From PALSA-911 sp963743035 (GTDB taxonomy: Bacteria > Pseudomonadota > Alphaproteobacteria > Acetobacterales > Acetobacteraceae), in the NCBI GenBank assembly GCA_963743035.1, contig CAVUOB010000014.1, forward strand, positions 1-64,000: 64,000 bases of DNA. The letters run 5' to 3'. Under the pieces are notes generated by a model that was not told where the DNA came from, ran no database searches, and worked only from the letters and a program-made list of their open reading frames with translations. Positions within the stretch are counted from its first letter, which is position 1; the number at the start of each line of letters is the position of its first letter. Below, piece by piece: positions 17,572 through 28,574 of the stretch. Position numbers and translations under genes: made by a program.

Positions 17572-17830
17572 CGCTGTCTCCCAAATAGGACATTCGTCAC
17601 CGGGCCATCGCCGGGCGCCCTGTAGCCTGTTGCCACCTGTACCCCATCGACGCTGATCGATTCCAGCGCATCCGGCAACTCCCCTGGGATCATCACGTTC
17701 TATCCGGGCGCGGTTGCCGCGGAACGAGAGCCGTATAGACTGTTCGCATGACAGACTGTCCATGCGGCCTGCCCGCCATTGCCTGCCCAGCCTGCCGCTT
17801 CCGTGGCCCTGGCGGCACGATGACCCGCGC

Positions 17831-18790
17831 ATGAGCCACCCGATCGCGCAGCCGCCGCTGCCGCAGTTCGACGTCCGCCTCGATCCGCCGGACATCGACG
17901 CCTGGCGCGAGGGCAATACCGGCATTCCCGGCTTCACCCGGCTCCGCGCCGGCGCCCCGGGGCCGCATGTCGCGCTGCTGGCGCTGACCCATGGCAACGA
18001 GTTTTCCGGCGCCATCGTGCTCGACCGGCTGCTGCGCCGGCGGTTCGCGCCGCTGCGCGGCACGCTGACCGTCGGTTTCGTCAACCTCGCCGCCTTCGAC
18101 CAGTTCGACCCGCAGCAGCCCACGCTGTCGCGCTTCGTCGACGAGGACATCAACCGTCTGTGGGACCCCGCCGTGCTCGACGGCTTCCGGCGGTCGGTGG
18201 AACTGGATCGCGCCCGGCAGATCCGCCCGGTGATCGAGACGGTCGACATGCTGCTCGACCTGCACTCCATGCTCTGGCCGTCCGACGCGCTGACGCTGTG
18301 CGGCGAGACGGAACGCGGCCGCCAGCTCGCCGCCGCCATCGGCGCGCCGGGGATTGTGGTGGCCGATCATGGCCATGCCGGGGGGCGGCGGATCATCGAC
18401 TACCCGCGCTTCACCGATCCCGACAGAACCGCCGCCGCCAACCTGGTCGAGGCCGGACAGCATTGGGAACCGGAGACGGTGGCCATGGCAGGGGCCAGCG
18501 TCACCGGCCTGCTGCGCCATGCGGGCATGCTGGCGCCCGCGCCGCACGGAAAAAAGCCCGGCCCGGTGCGCTTCGCCACCGTCACCGAGGTGGTGACCGC
18601 CTGCACCGCCAATTTCGTCTTCGTGCAGCCCTATCGCGGCGGCGAGGTGATCGCCGAACGCAACACGCTGATCGCGCTGGACGGCGCCAAGGAAATCCGC
18701 ACGCCCTACGACAACTGCCTGCTGGTGATGCCAAGCCTGCGACCGAGCCGGGGGCACATGGCCGTCCGCCTGGCCAGGTTCGCGCCCTGA
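17831..18790 (+). CDS. Succinylglutamate desuccinylase/aspartoacylase family zinc hydrolase
   Basis: Zinc-dependent carboxypeptidase-like deacylase (M14-related AstE/AspA fold). Zinc ligands are seen in LLALTHGNEFSG (His and Glu) and in DLLDLHSM (second His); DEDINRLW carries the conserved Asn-Arg. 319 residues from the ATG at 17831 (MSHPIAQPPLPQFDVRLDPP); the frame is open further upstream but without homology. Divergent from the dpp importer, so it may hydrolyse an imported acylated amino acid or peptide; this link is inference from position. Confidence 0.8.
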   Translation: MSHPIAQPPLPQFDVRLDPPDIDAWREGNTGIPGFTRLRAGAPGPHVALLALTHGNEFSGAIVLDRLLRRRFAPLRGTLTVGFVNLAAFDQFDPQQPTLSRFVDEDINRLWDPAVLDGFRRSVELDRARQIRPVIETVDMLLDLHSMLWPSDALTLCGETERGRQLAAAIGAPGIVVADHGHAGGRRIIDYPRFTDPDRTAAANLVEAGQHWEPETVAMAGASVTGLLRHAGMLAPAPHGKKPGPVRFATVTEVVTACTANFVFVQPYRGGEVIAERNTLIALDGAKEIRTPYDNCLLVMPSLRPSRGHMAVRLARFAP

Positions 18791-18800
18791 GGGGGAGAGG

Positions 18801-19034
18801 TTGGGGCTCCGCCCCAAACCCCGGCAGGGCCCTACCCTGCACCCGCCAAGGGACAGTCGTCCCTTGGATCCCTCGGACTGGTTTGTTCAGAAGAGGGCCG
18901 TGACGTAGCCTATCAACGGCTGCGTCGGTTGGGCCCTCTTCTGAACAAACCAAACTGACAGGGGTCAAGGGGATGACCATCCCCTTGCGAGGTGGAGGGG
19001 CGGAGCCCTCCTGGGGTCTGGGGCAAAGCCCCAG
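18801..19034. repeat. Composite palindromic element B
   Basis: Hairpins in order: TTGGGGC-tcc-GCCCCAA (18801-18817), GCAGGG/CCCTGC (18824-18840), CCAAGGGAC-agtc-GTCCCTTGG (18846-18867), a central stem with perfect 20-bp arms (18880-18899 and 18932-18951) around a 32-nt loop, AAGGGGAT-gacc-ATCCCCTT (18967-18986) and CTGGGGC-aaa-GCCCCAG (19018-19034). Inside the central loop GACGTAGCC pairs with GGCTGCGTC, leaving TATCAAC as the apical loop. The left flank is the right-flank module inverted, so the whole element is a nested palindrome. It fills the gap between convergent genes. Elements A (4.75 kb) and C (33.3 kb) are built the same way. Confidence 0.85.
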
Positions 19035-19037
19035 CCT

Positions 19038-19799
19038 TCACTCCGCAGGCTCGCCCTGGATCGGTGTCTTGCCGAGGTCCTCGATCAGCCGGGTCACCGC
19101 CAGGATGGCGGCTTCGGCGTCGGCGGGTTCGGTGCCTTTGGCGACGATCGTCACGCCGTTGCCGGTGGGCTGGTAGAACGGGTAGCTGCCGAGATCGAGG
19201 TGCGGGTAGTGGTTCTGCACATCGGTCAGCCCCTGCGCGATCAGGCCCTCGGCCAGGCCGAAGGCATGCACGGCGCGGGAGACGACCGGCTTGCCGCCCT
19301 TCAGGCTGGGGGCCAGGGCCTCGAACATGACCTGCATGACCCGCGGCACGCCGGCCATCACGTGCACGTTGCCGATGCTGAAGCCGGGCGCGATGGAGAT
19401 GTGGTTGTCGATCAGGCTGGCGCCGCGCGGCATGATCGCCATGCGCTGGCGCGCGGCGTTGAACTCGCCCGGCCGGTAGGCCGCTTCCATGCGCGCCCAG
19501 GCCTCGGGATGCGGCTCCCACGGCACGCCGAAGGCGGCGGCGATACATTCGCTGGTGATGTCGTCATGCGTCGGCCCGATGCCGCCGGTGGTGAACACGT
19601 GGTCGAATTTGCGCCGCACCTCGTTCACCGTGGCGATGATGGTCTCGGCCACGTCCGGGATCACCCGCACCTCGCGCAGCGGAATGCCGGTCTCGCCCAG
19701 GCGGATCGCCAGGAAGCGGATATTGGCGTCCTGCGTGCGGCCGGAGAGCACCTCGTTGCCGATCACCAGCAGGCAGGCAGTCGGATTCGTCTCGGACAT
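19038..19799 (-). CDS. CinA-like molybdopterin-binding (MoaB/Mog fold) protein
   Basis: 253 residues, the N-terminal MoCF_biosynth domain of CinA without the C-terminal nicotinamide-nucleotide amidase domain. It shows CLLVIGNEVLSGRTQDANIR, VFTTGGIGPTHDDITSECIA and PGFSIGNVHVMAGVPRVMQV, all typical. The ATG at 19799 follows GGAGAG; this start is preferred to one ten codons earlier. Proteins of this stand-alone type are annotated as competence/damage-inducible or molybdopterin-binding; the actual substrate is not established. Confidence 0.8.
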   Translation of the reverse strand: MSETNPTACLLVIGNEVLSGRTQDANIRFLAIRLGETGIPLREVRVIPDVAETIIATVNEVRRKFDHVFTTGGIGPTHDDITSECIAAAFGVPWEPHPEAWARMEAAYRPGEFNAARQRMAIMPRGASLIDNHISIAPGFSIGNVHVMAGVPRVMQVMFEALAPSLKGGKPVVSRAVHAFGLAEGLIAQGLTDVQNHYPHLDLGSYPFYQPTGNGVTIVAKGTEPADAEAAILAVTRLIEDLGKTPIQGEPAE

Positions 19800-19818
19800 G
19801 ATGCTCTCCTCCACCGAT

Positions 19819-19850
19819 TGGCGGATCACAGGAATGGCGGATCACAGAAA
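19819..19850. repeat. 16-bp tandem duplication spanning a stop codon
   Basis: TGGCGGATCACAGGAA is followed at once by TGGCGGATCACAGAAA (14 of 16 identical). On the minus strand each unit carries a TGA; the second is the stop codon of the GNAT-NUDIX gene. Confidence 0.8.
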
Positions 19851-20924
19851 ATCGCGTAAAAGCGGGATCAGTGGCTTGTCCGCCGGCGGCATGGAATAGG
19901 TGGCCAGCTTCTCCGGCCGCACCCAGGCCAGGGTCTGGCCCTCGCGCGGCTTGGGAATGCCGCGCCAGCGCCGGCACAGGAACAGCGGCATCAGCAGATG
20001 GAACCCGTCATAGGCGTGAGAGGCGAAGGCGAACGGCGCCAGGCACCCGGCGGAGACGTCGATGCCGAGCTCTTCCTTCAGCTCGCGGATCAGCGCCGCT
20101 TCCGGGGTTTCCCCGGGATCGAGCTTGCCGCCGGGGAATTCCCACAGCCCGGCCATCTTCTTGCCCTCGGGGCGGCGGGCCAGCAGCACGCGGTTGTCGG
20201 TGTCGATCAGTGCGCAGGCGGCCACCAGCAGCAGCGGCATCGGCGTTGTTCCTTCGGGATGGATCGGGGCGTCGGCGTCGGGCAGGACGATGGTGCGACC
20301 GAAGATGTCCTCGCGCGTAGCCTCGAAGCGCAGCACTCGCACCTCGCCGCTGCGGGCGACCGATTTTTCCATGCCCTCGCCGACATGGCGAAAGCCGATG
20401 CGGCGCAGTACGGCCATGGAGGCGGGGTTGTCGGTGAAGACATTCGCCTCGATCGCCTCGATGTCCAGGTTGGCGAAGGCCCAGCGCACGAAGCGGGTCG
20501 CCGCCTCGGTGCCGACGCCATGCCCCCAGAAGCGCCGTCCGACCCAGTAGCCGAGCCGTCCGTGCCGCGTCCTGGGATCGATGCGCAGGCCGATCCCGCC
20601 GATCAGCAGCTCCTCCGCCCCCTCCTTGCCGGTGATGGCCAGGGGATAGGCGGTGCCGGCGTCGATCTGCCGGCGGGTGGAGGCGATCCAGTCATCGGCG
20701 AGTTCGCGCGGATAGGGGAAAGGCACCACCGCCAGATTGCGCACCACTTCCCAGTCATTGATCAGCCGGTGCAGCGCGGTGGCGTCCTCGGGGACGAAGG
20801 CGCGCATCGTCAGGCGTTCGGTCGCGATGGGGGCGTAGCCGGGCCGCGGCGCCTCCAGCGCCAGTGTGGCGGTCTTTGCGGCCCGGCGGGTGCGGGGGGA
20901 GCGCGCCTTGGCCGGCGACGTCAT
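19842..20924 (-). CDS. GNAT acetyltransferase fused to a MutT-type NUDIX hydrolase
   Basis: A single 360-residue frame from the ATG at 20924 (MTSPAKARSPRTRR). Residues about 30-205 are a RimJ/RimL-like acetyltransferase: IATERLTMRAFVPEDA, GLRIDPRTRHGRLGYWVGRR, FWGHGVGTEAA (acetyl-CoA loop) and NPASMAVLRRIGF. After a 25-residue linker, residues about 230-360 form a MutT domain with the NUDIX box GGKLDPGETPEAALIRELKEELGI (given as positions 275-298; key residues G, E, R, EE). The two activities are usually encoded by neighbouring genes, often next to argJ as here (8 bases after the argJ stop). A missing base could have joined two genes, given the indels elsewhere, but both domains are intact. 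Confidence 0.8.
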   Translation of the reverse strand: MTSPAKARSPRTRRAAKTATLALEAPRPGYAPIATERLTMRAFVPEDATALHRLINDWEVVRNLAVVPFPYPRELADDWIASTRRQIDAGTAYPLAITGKEGAEELLIGGIGLRIDPRTRHGRLGYWVGRRFWGHGVGTEAATRFVRWAFANLDIEAIEANVFTDNPASMAVLRRIGFRHVGEGMEKSVARSGEVRVLRFEATREDIFGRTIVLPDADAPIHPEGTTPMPLLLVAACALIDTDNRVLLARRPEGKKMAGLWEFPGGKLDPGETPEAALIRELKEELGIDVSAGCLAPFAFASHAYDGFHLLMPLFLCRRWRGIPKPREGQTLAWVRPEKLATYSMPPADKPLIPLLRDFL

Positions 20925-20931
20925 GCGTGCA

Positions 20932-22176
20932 TCAGCTGCGATAGCTGCCGTTGATGTCGATGTAGCCATGCGTGAGGTCGCAGGTCCATGCCGTCGCGCG
21001 GCCGCGGCCGAGGCCGAGATCGATGGCGATCTCCACCTCGCGTCCCTTCATATGCGCCACCACCGGGGTTTCGTCGTAACCCGCCACCACGCCGCCATCC
21101 TTCGCCATCCAGGTGCCGCCCACACCGACCGAGAGCTTGTCGCGGTCCGCCGGCTCGCCGGCCTTACCCACCGCCATGACGATTCGGCCCCAATTGGCGT
21201 CCTCGCCGGCGATGGCGGTCTTTACCAGCGGCGAGTTCGCCACCGCCATGGCGACCCGCTTGGCCGATTTCGCCGTCACTGCACCCGTCACGTCGATTCG
21301 CACCAGCTTCTGCGCGCCCTCGCCGTCGCGGATCACCTGCAGGGCGAGGTCCAGCAGCACCTCGTCCAGCGCGCGGGCGAAATCCTTCAGCATCCGGTTG
21401 CGCGCGTTGTTGCCGTCGCCCGAGGGGATGCGCGGGTGCTTGGCCTGGCCGGTGGCGAACAGCAGCACCGTGTCGGAGGTGGAGGTGTCGCTGTCCACGG
21501 TGGTGCAGTTGAAGCTGCGGTCCGTGCCCTTGCGCAGCAGGGTCTGCATGGCGTCGGCCGGCAGCTTGGCGTCGGTGAAGATGAAGCACAGCATCGTCGC
21601 CATGTCCGGCGCGATCATGCCGCTGCCCTTGGCGATGCCGCTGATGCGCACCGTGGTCTCGCCGATCTGCGCCGTGCGGGTGGCGCCCTTGGGGAAGGTG
21701 TCGGTGGTCATGATGCCGCGGGCGGCGTCTTCCCAGGCGGCGTCGCTGAGCTGCTTCTGCAGGCCGGGCAGCGCCGCCACCAGCTTCTCGTGCGGCAGCA
21801 CCTCTCCGATCACGCCGGTCGAGGCGAGGAACACCTGCTTGGCCGGGCAGCCCAGCAGCTTGGCGGCGGCCTGCGCCGTGGCGGTGCAGGCCTGCTCGCC
21901 GGCGCGGCCGGTGAAGACGTTGGCATTGCCGGCATTCACCACCACGGCGCGGGCCTTGCCGCCCTTCAGCGCGGCGCGGCACCAGTCGACCGGCGCGCCC
22001 GGGCATTTGTTGGAGGTGAACACGCCGGCAACCGTGGTGCCGGCGGCCAGCTCGGCCATCACCACGTCGGTGCGCCCCTGGTAGCGGATGCCGGCGGCGG
22101 CGGCGGACAGGCGGACCCCCGCGAGCGGGGGCAGCGCGGGCAGCGCAACGGCGAGCGGGGAGACGGGCGTGGCCAT
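20932..22176 (-). CDS. argJ: Bifunctional glutamate N-acetyltransferase/amino-acid N-acetyltransferase
   Basis: Arginine biosynthesis: recycles the acetyl group from N-acetylornithine to glutamate. Autoprocessing site seen in KGSGMIAPDMATMLCFIFTD, where the Thr after MA becomes the nucleophile of the beta chain. Other conserved stretches are GVFTSNKCPGAPVDWCR and the C-terminal DLTHGYIDINGSYRS. 414 residues, normal length. AGGAAG precedes the ATG at 22176. Same strand as, and 66 bases after, the parvulin isomerase. Confidence 0.95.
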   Translation of the reverse strand: MATPVSPLAVALPALPPLAGVRLSAAAAGIRYQGRTDVVMAELAAGTTVAGVFTSNKCPGAPVDWCRAALKGGKARAVVVNAGNANVFTGRAGEQACTATAQAAAKLLGCPAKQVFLASTGVIGEVLPHEKLVAALPGLQKQLSDAAWEDAARGIMTTDTFPKGATRTAQIGETTVRISGIAKGSGMIAPDMATMLCFIFTDAKLPADAMQTLLRKGTDRSFNCTTVDSDTSTSDTVLLFATGQAKHPRIPSGDGNNARNRMLKDFARALDEVLLDLALQVIRDGEGAQKLVRIDVTGAVTAKSAKRVAMAVANSPLVKTAIAGEDANWGRIVMAVGKAGEPADRDKLSVGVGGTWMAKDGGVVAGYDETPVVAHMKGREVEIAIDLGLGRGRATAWTCDLTHGYIDINGSYRS

Positions 22177-22242
22177 GGGGGTTCTTCCTGCGATCGACGG
22201 GTCCGCCGGCCCCGGCAGGGGTCGGCCGGGTTTTCGGTATTT

Positions 22243-23253
22243 TTATGGCTTGGTCGCGGGGGCCGGCGCCGGAGCGGACGCCGGGGGAGCGGACGCGCCG
22301 GGAGCGGGAGGCGGCACGGCGGTGTCGGTGGCCTTCGGCACCGAGCCGTCCATGTTGAACCGCTCGATCTTCACCTCGGCGCGGGCCTTGGCGATGGCGG
22401 CGGTCACGCCCTCCTGGATCATCTTCTGGCGCAGCTGGTCGCGGCTCTGCTCAAAGCTCGGCGGCGGCGCGGTGCGGCGTTCTTCCAGCTTGATCACGTG
22501 CCAGCCGAACTGGGTGTGCACGGGCACCTGGGAGACCTCGCCCGGCTTCATGGCGAAGGCGGCGCTGGCGAATTCCGGCACCATCTCCTCCTTGCGGAAG
22601 AAGCCGAGGTCGCCGCCCTGGGCGCCGCCGGGATCGGTGCTGTATTTCTTGGCCAGCGCGGCGAAATCGCCGCCCTTCTTCAGCTCGGCGATGATCTTCT
22701 TGGCGTCCGCCTCGTCGGCGACCAGGATGTGGCGGGCGCGCACCTCCTCCTCGCCGGGCTTGCCGGCGATGTCGCGATCGTAGCGCGCGCGCACCGCGGC
22801 GTCGGTCAGGGTCGGGCCGACCTCGCGCCCGATCAGGGCCGATTGCAGCGCCCGGTCGGATGCGTCGCTCATCTGCCGGCTGACGACGGGATCCTTGTCC
22901 AGGCCCATCTTCCGCGCCTCGATCAGCAGCGCCTGGCCGTCGATCACCTGGTCGAGCAGCATCGGCAGCAGCACCTGCGCCGGCATGCCGCGCGCGTTCT
23001 CCGGCAGGGTCTCGGCGGCCGCCTTGACGTCACTCTGGCGGATCACGTGGTCGTTCACCTTGGCGACGATGGGGTCCGCGGCGGGAGCGCCCGGCGCGGC
23101 AGCGGGCGCCGGGGCGGCGGCGGCCGGCGCCGCGGGCGCGGCGGGAGCCGCAACCTGGGCCATGAGCGGGGTCAGCGCGCTCGCGCCGCACAGCGCGCCG
23201 GCAAGCGTTAGGATGGTCAAAGAGCGGGCCGGGACCCTGACGAAACGCGACAT
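22243..23253 (-). CDS. Periplasmic parvulin-type peptidyl-prolyl isomerase
   Basis: 336 residues. A signal peptide covers about 1-32 (LTILTLAGALCGASALTPLMAQ), then an Ala/Pro-rich linker, a SurA/PpiD-like N-terminal helical part (KVNDHVIRQSDVKAAAETLP), and the PpiC parvulin domain at about 185-285: VRARHILVADEADAKKIIAE, GGAQGGDLGFFRKEEMVPEF, VHTQFGWHVIKLEERR. A second Pro/Ala-rich tail ends the protein. It assists folding of exported proteins and is divergent from secA, so export and folding genes share one control region. Confidence 0.88.
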   Translation of the reverse strand: MSRFVRVPARSLTILTLAGALCGASALTPLMAQVAAPAAPAAPAAAAPAPAAAPGAPAADPIVAKVNDHVIRQSDVKAAAETLPENARGMPAQVLLPMLLDQVIDGQALLIEARKMGLDKDPVVSRQMSDASDRALQSALIGREVGPTLTDAAVRARYDRDIAGKPGEEEVRARHILVADEADAKKIIAELKKGGDFAALAKKYSTDPGGAQGGDLGFFRKEEMVPEFASAAFAMKPGEVSQVPVHTQFGWHVIKLEERRTAPPPSFEQSRDQLRQKMIQEGVTAAIAKARAEVKIERFNMDGSVPKATDTAVPPPAPGASAPPASAPAPAPATKP

Positions 23254-23486
23254 ATCTACCCCTGATTCAAAGTGGCCGGATCATGCCGCAAGCCTCGTTG
23301 CGCCACAAGGACGCCACTTTTCTGTCATGTTGCGCGCCAGTCGGGCGCAATCGGCGCCGCGGCTGCCTATATGGCACAGGGCACAGCCGGGAAACGGTCG
23401 CGCGGGCCTGCTCTCGCGCGGCGCATCGTTGACCCCGGGCCCCTCGGGTCCTATCTGAACGCTGCTTTGACCCGCCCATCCCGTTG

Positions 23487-23504
23487 CGCACCGGTACCGG
23501 TGCG
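23487..23504. promoter_or_regulatory. Perfect 18-bp palindrome upstream of secA
   Basis: CGCACCGGTACCGGTGCG is fully self-complementary and ends 46 bases before the secA ATG, inside the 297-bp divergent region between the isomerase and secA. It could be an operator or an mRNA hairpin that regulates secA translation. Nothing else in this gap is identifiable. Confidence 0.4.
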
Positions 23505-23550
23505 GCCACACCGACGGCGTGGAGCGGGGCAGCCATACAAGAAGGTACGC

Positions 23551-26259
<2,709 letters not shown>

Positions 26260-26275
26260 CCGGCCCTTCCCCAAG

Positions 26276-26303
26276 CTGGGTAACGGGGCCTGGGTAATGG
26301 GGC
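26276..26303. repeat. 14-bp tandem duplication after secA
   Basis: CTGGGTAACGGGGC is followed directly by CTGGGTAATGGGGC (13 of 14 identical), 17 bases after the secA stop. Confidence 0.7.
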
Positions 26304-26355
26304 CGGACAATGAAACTGGCTGAGCGGGCCGGCCGATAGGGTATAGATCCGGGCC

Positions 26356-26862
26356 ATGACCCCGATGCGTCCCCCTGCCTGGACAGCCATGACCCGGGCC
26401 GATCTGCCGGCGGTCGAAGCGATCGGCTGCGAAGTGCATCCCGATCTGCCGGAAGATCCCTGCGTATTCGCGGAGCGCCTGGACCTGTACCCGGCCGGCT
26501 GCTTCGTGCTGCGCGGCGCCGGCCCGATCGCCGGCTACGCCATCGCCCATCCCTGGCTGCTGGGACAGCCGCCGAAGCTCGATACGCTGCTGCTGCGGCT
26601 GCCAGAGGCGCCGGACAGCTTCTACATCCACGACCTCGCGCTGCTGGCGCAAACCCGGGGAGCGGGCACCGGCAGCGCCCTCGTGGCCAGGCTGGTGCAG
26701 CAGGCCAGGCGGGAGGGACTGACCAATCTCTCGCTGGTTGCGGTGAGCGGATCGGCCGGCTTCTGGCGGCGCCATGGCTTTCGGGCCATCGACGACGCCG
26801 CCCTCCGGCAGAGGCTGCGGACCTACGGCGATGACGCCTGCTTCATGGTCCGCACGATCTGA
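26356..26862 (+). CDS. GNAT family N-acetyltransferase
   Basis: 168 residues. Acetyl-CoA-binding motif A is FYIHDLALLAQTRGAGTGSA (about residues 93-112) and motif B is SGSAGFWRRHGFRAI. Substrate is unknown. The ATG at 26356 is used; in-frame Met codons at 26365 and 26389 are alternatives, the last just before TRADLPAVEAIGCEV where homology would begin. Convergent with the L,D-transpeptidase. Confidence 0.8.
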   Translation: MTPMRPPAWTAMTRADLPAVEAIGCEVHPDLPEDPCVFAERLDLYPAGCFVLRGAGPIAGYAIAHPWLLGQPPKLDTLLLRLPEAPDSFYIHDLALLAQTRGAGTGSALVARLVQQARREGLTNLSLVAVSGSAGFWRRHGFRAIDDAALRQRLRTYGDDACFMVRTI

Positions 26863-26894
26863 TCAGGCCGCCAGCACGTCAGGCCGCCAGCACG
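26863..26894. repeat. 16-bp tandem duplication spanning a stop codon
   Basis: TCAGGCCGCCAGCACG occurs twice in direct succession, both copies perfect. On the minus strand each unit ends in TGA; the copy at 26879 supplies the stop of the L,D-transpeptidase gene. The unit length is not a multiple of three. Confidence 0.85.
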
Positions 26895-27373
26895 CGGATC
26901 TCCGTCAATCCCGCCGCCAGCAGCCGCCGGAGATCTGGCAGCTGCAGGGCAATGCAGCCCTCGGTCGGCGCCAGGTCGGGCCGCGCGACATGCAGGAAGA
27001 TCGCCGAGCCGGCTTTGCGCACCACCGGCGCGTCGTTCCAGCCCAGCACGCCGATCAGGTCGTAGACCGCATCGGCGCGCCACAGGGCCTCGTGCCGCCC
27101 GGCATGCGGAAGGCGTACCATGCGGTTGTAATCGGCATGGCCGGGATCGTCGCACCAGCCGTCATCGGGGGCCAGCGGCTCCACCGGCACGGCGCAATCG
27201 GGCCGCGCCAGACGGTCGGCGCGGAACAGCACGCGGCGCAGCGCCAGCAGCCCGGCCGGCGTGGCCTCGTCGCCCTCCTGCTTGTGCACGCGCACGCCGG
27301 CGCGGCCGAGCACGGCGCGGTATTCGTCGCGGCCCATCGTCAGCCGCCCGTCGGGGTGAACCACCGCTTGCAC
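26879..27373 (-). CDS. L,D-transpeptidase catalytic domain (YkuD-like) protein
   Basis: 164 residues, a stand-alone YkuD-like domain. The catalytic segment is GSAIFLHVARPDLAPTEGCI: the His and, 13 residues on, the Cys in EGC fit the HX(14-17)[ST]HGC-type site, here with the shorter spacing of the DUF-type cytoplasmic or periplasmic variants. No signal peptide is visible at the chosen start (27373). DDGWCDDPGHADYNRMV is typical of this subfamily. It begins 4 bases after the ribA stop, so both are probably cotranscribed. Cell-wall cross-linking is inferred from the family. Confidence 0.75.
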   Translation of the reverse strand: MQAVVHPDGRLTMGRDEYRAVLGRAGVRVHKQEGDEATPAGLLALRRVLFRADRLARPDCAVPVEPLAPDDGWCDDPGHADYNRMVRLPHAGRHEALWRADAVYDLIGVLGWNDAPVVRKAGSAIFLHVARPDLAPTEGCIALQLPDLRRLLAAGLTEIRVLAA

Positions 27374-27377
27374 CGGG

Positions 27378-28574
27378 TCAGTCCAGCATGTGGCCGAAGC
27401 GTTCCGCCTTGGTGGCGAGGTACTGGTCGTTGACCCCGTTCGGCGCGAAGGAATGCGCCTCCCGCCCCTCGATCTGCACGCCGCAGGCGGCGAGTGCGGC
27501 GATCTTGTCGGGGTTGTTGGTCAGCAGCCGGATGCGCCGGATGCCCAGGCTGTCGAGCATGGTGGCGGCCACCATGAAGTTGCGCTCATCCGCACCCCAG
27601 CCCAGCGCCCGGTTGGCGTCCAGCGTGTCCAGGCCGCGGTCCTGCATGGTATAGGCGCGCAATTTGTTGACCAGGCCGATGCCGCGGCCCTCCTGCGCCA
27701 GGTAGAGCAGCACGCCGGCGCCGTCCTCGGCCATGCGCGCGATGGCGCCGCGCAGCTGCTGGCCGCAATCGCAGCGCAGGCTGTCCAGCAGGTCGCCGGT
27801 GAAGCACTCCGAATGGATGCGCACCAGCGGCGCCTCATGGCCTTCGAGCTGGGCGTCCTCCGGCCGTCCGACCAGGATGGCCAGGTGCTCGATCCCCGCA
27901 TCGGGGGCGCGGAAGGCCACGATCCGCGTCAGTTCGGAGGAGCGCAGCGGCACCTCGGCCTCGGCCACCGGGCGCAGCGCGATCGCCGAGGCGTTCGGAT
28001 AGGCCAGCACATCCGCGGCGGGGACCTCGAGCAGCTGCAGATTGGCCGCCGCCTCCAGCGCCTCCGGGCCGGCGGGAGCCGCCAGGACGGCGGGCAGCAG
28101 CCGCGCCAGCTTCACCAGCGCCAGCGCGCCCTGCGCCAGCGGCGGCAGGGTGGTGGTCACCGGCTGGTCCGGCAGCATTTGCTCCACGGTCGGGTCGGCG
28201 ATGCTGAGCAGCGTCTCGGGCGCCAGCAGGCGTTCCGACAGGCTCAGCGCCACCGCGGGGACGTTCTGCGGCACCGGGCGCTGCAGCACCGCCGCCGCGC
28301 GCATCGGCGCCAGCAGCAGCACCGCCGGCCCGGCGGCCAGCGCCGCCAGCTCGTTCAGCGTCGCGGCGCTGGCCGTCTCCGCCGCCAGCAGCAGCATCGG
28401 CGTCTCCCCGGTCAGCAGCACCGGCGTGCCGCGGCGCAGCTCGGCGACGGCGCGGTGCACCCCGCGCACGCGCATGATTGCCGAATCCGGCACCGAAGAG
28501 GGAGAATGGGCCGGTGGCGCGTCCGGGGTCTGAATCACGGCCGAGCCGGTACCTGATGGGAAAATTCGATTCAT
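27378..28574 (-). CDS. ribA: GTP cyclohydrolase II with degenerate RibB-like N-terminal domain
   Basis: First step of riboflavin synthesis. The C-terminal half (about residues 200-398) has all RibA marks: the zinc site CFTGDLLDSLRCDCG, the GTP-binding IHSECF and YLAQEGRGIGLVNKLRAYTM, and the catalytic Asp-Arg region. The N-terminal half aligns in shape with DHBP synthase (RGTPVLLTGETPMLLLAAE) but lacks the acidic DDEDREN catalytic loop, so only one activity is expected. 398 residues from 28574. No FMN riboswitch is seen in the 298-bp region upstream, which it shares with the divergent regulator. Confidence 0.9.
   Translation of the reverse strand: MNRIFPSGTGSAVIQTPDAPPAHSPSSVPDSAIMRVRGVHRAVAELRRGTPVLLTGETPMLLLAAETASAATLNELAALAAGPAVLLLAPMRAAAVLQRPVPQNVPAVALSLSERLLAPETLLSIADPTVEQMLPDQPVTTTLPPLAQGALALVKLARLLPAVLAAPAGPEALEAAANLQLLEVPAADVLAYPNASAIALRPVAEAEVPLRSSELTRIVAFRAPDAGIEHLAILVGRPEDAQLEGHEAPLVRIHSECFTGDLLDSLRCDCGQQLRGAIARMAEDGAGVLLYLAQEGRGIGLVNKLRAYTMQDRGLDTLDANRALGWGADERNFMVAATMLDSLGIRRIRLLTNNPDKIAALAACGVQIEGREAHSFAPNGVNDQYLATKAERFGHMLD

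Noticed and set aside
15253..17625. Long + strand frame opposite dppB and dppA
   Set aside because: Shadow of the importer genes: low-complexity Arg/His/Gln-rich product, no start signal.
20866..23211. Long + strand frame opposite argJ and the parvulin isomerase
   Set aside because: Antisense shadow with Gly/His-rich low complexity; both minus-strand genes are clear.
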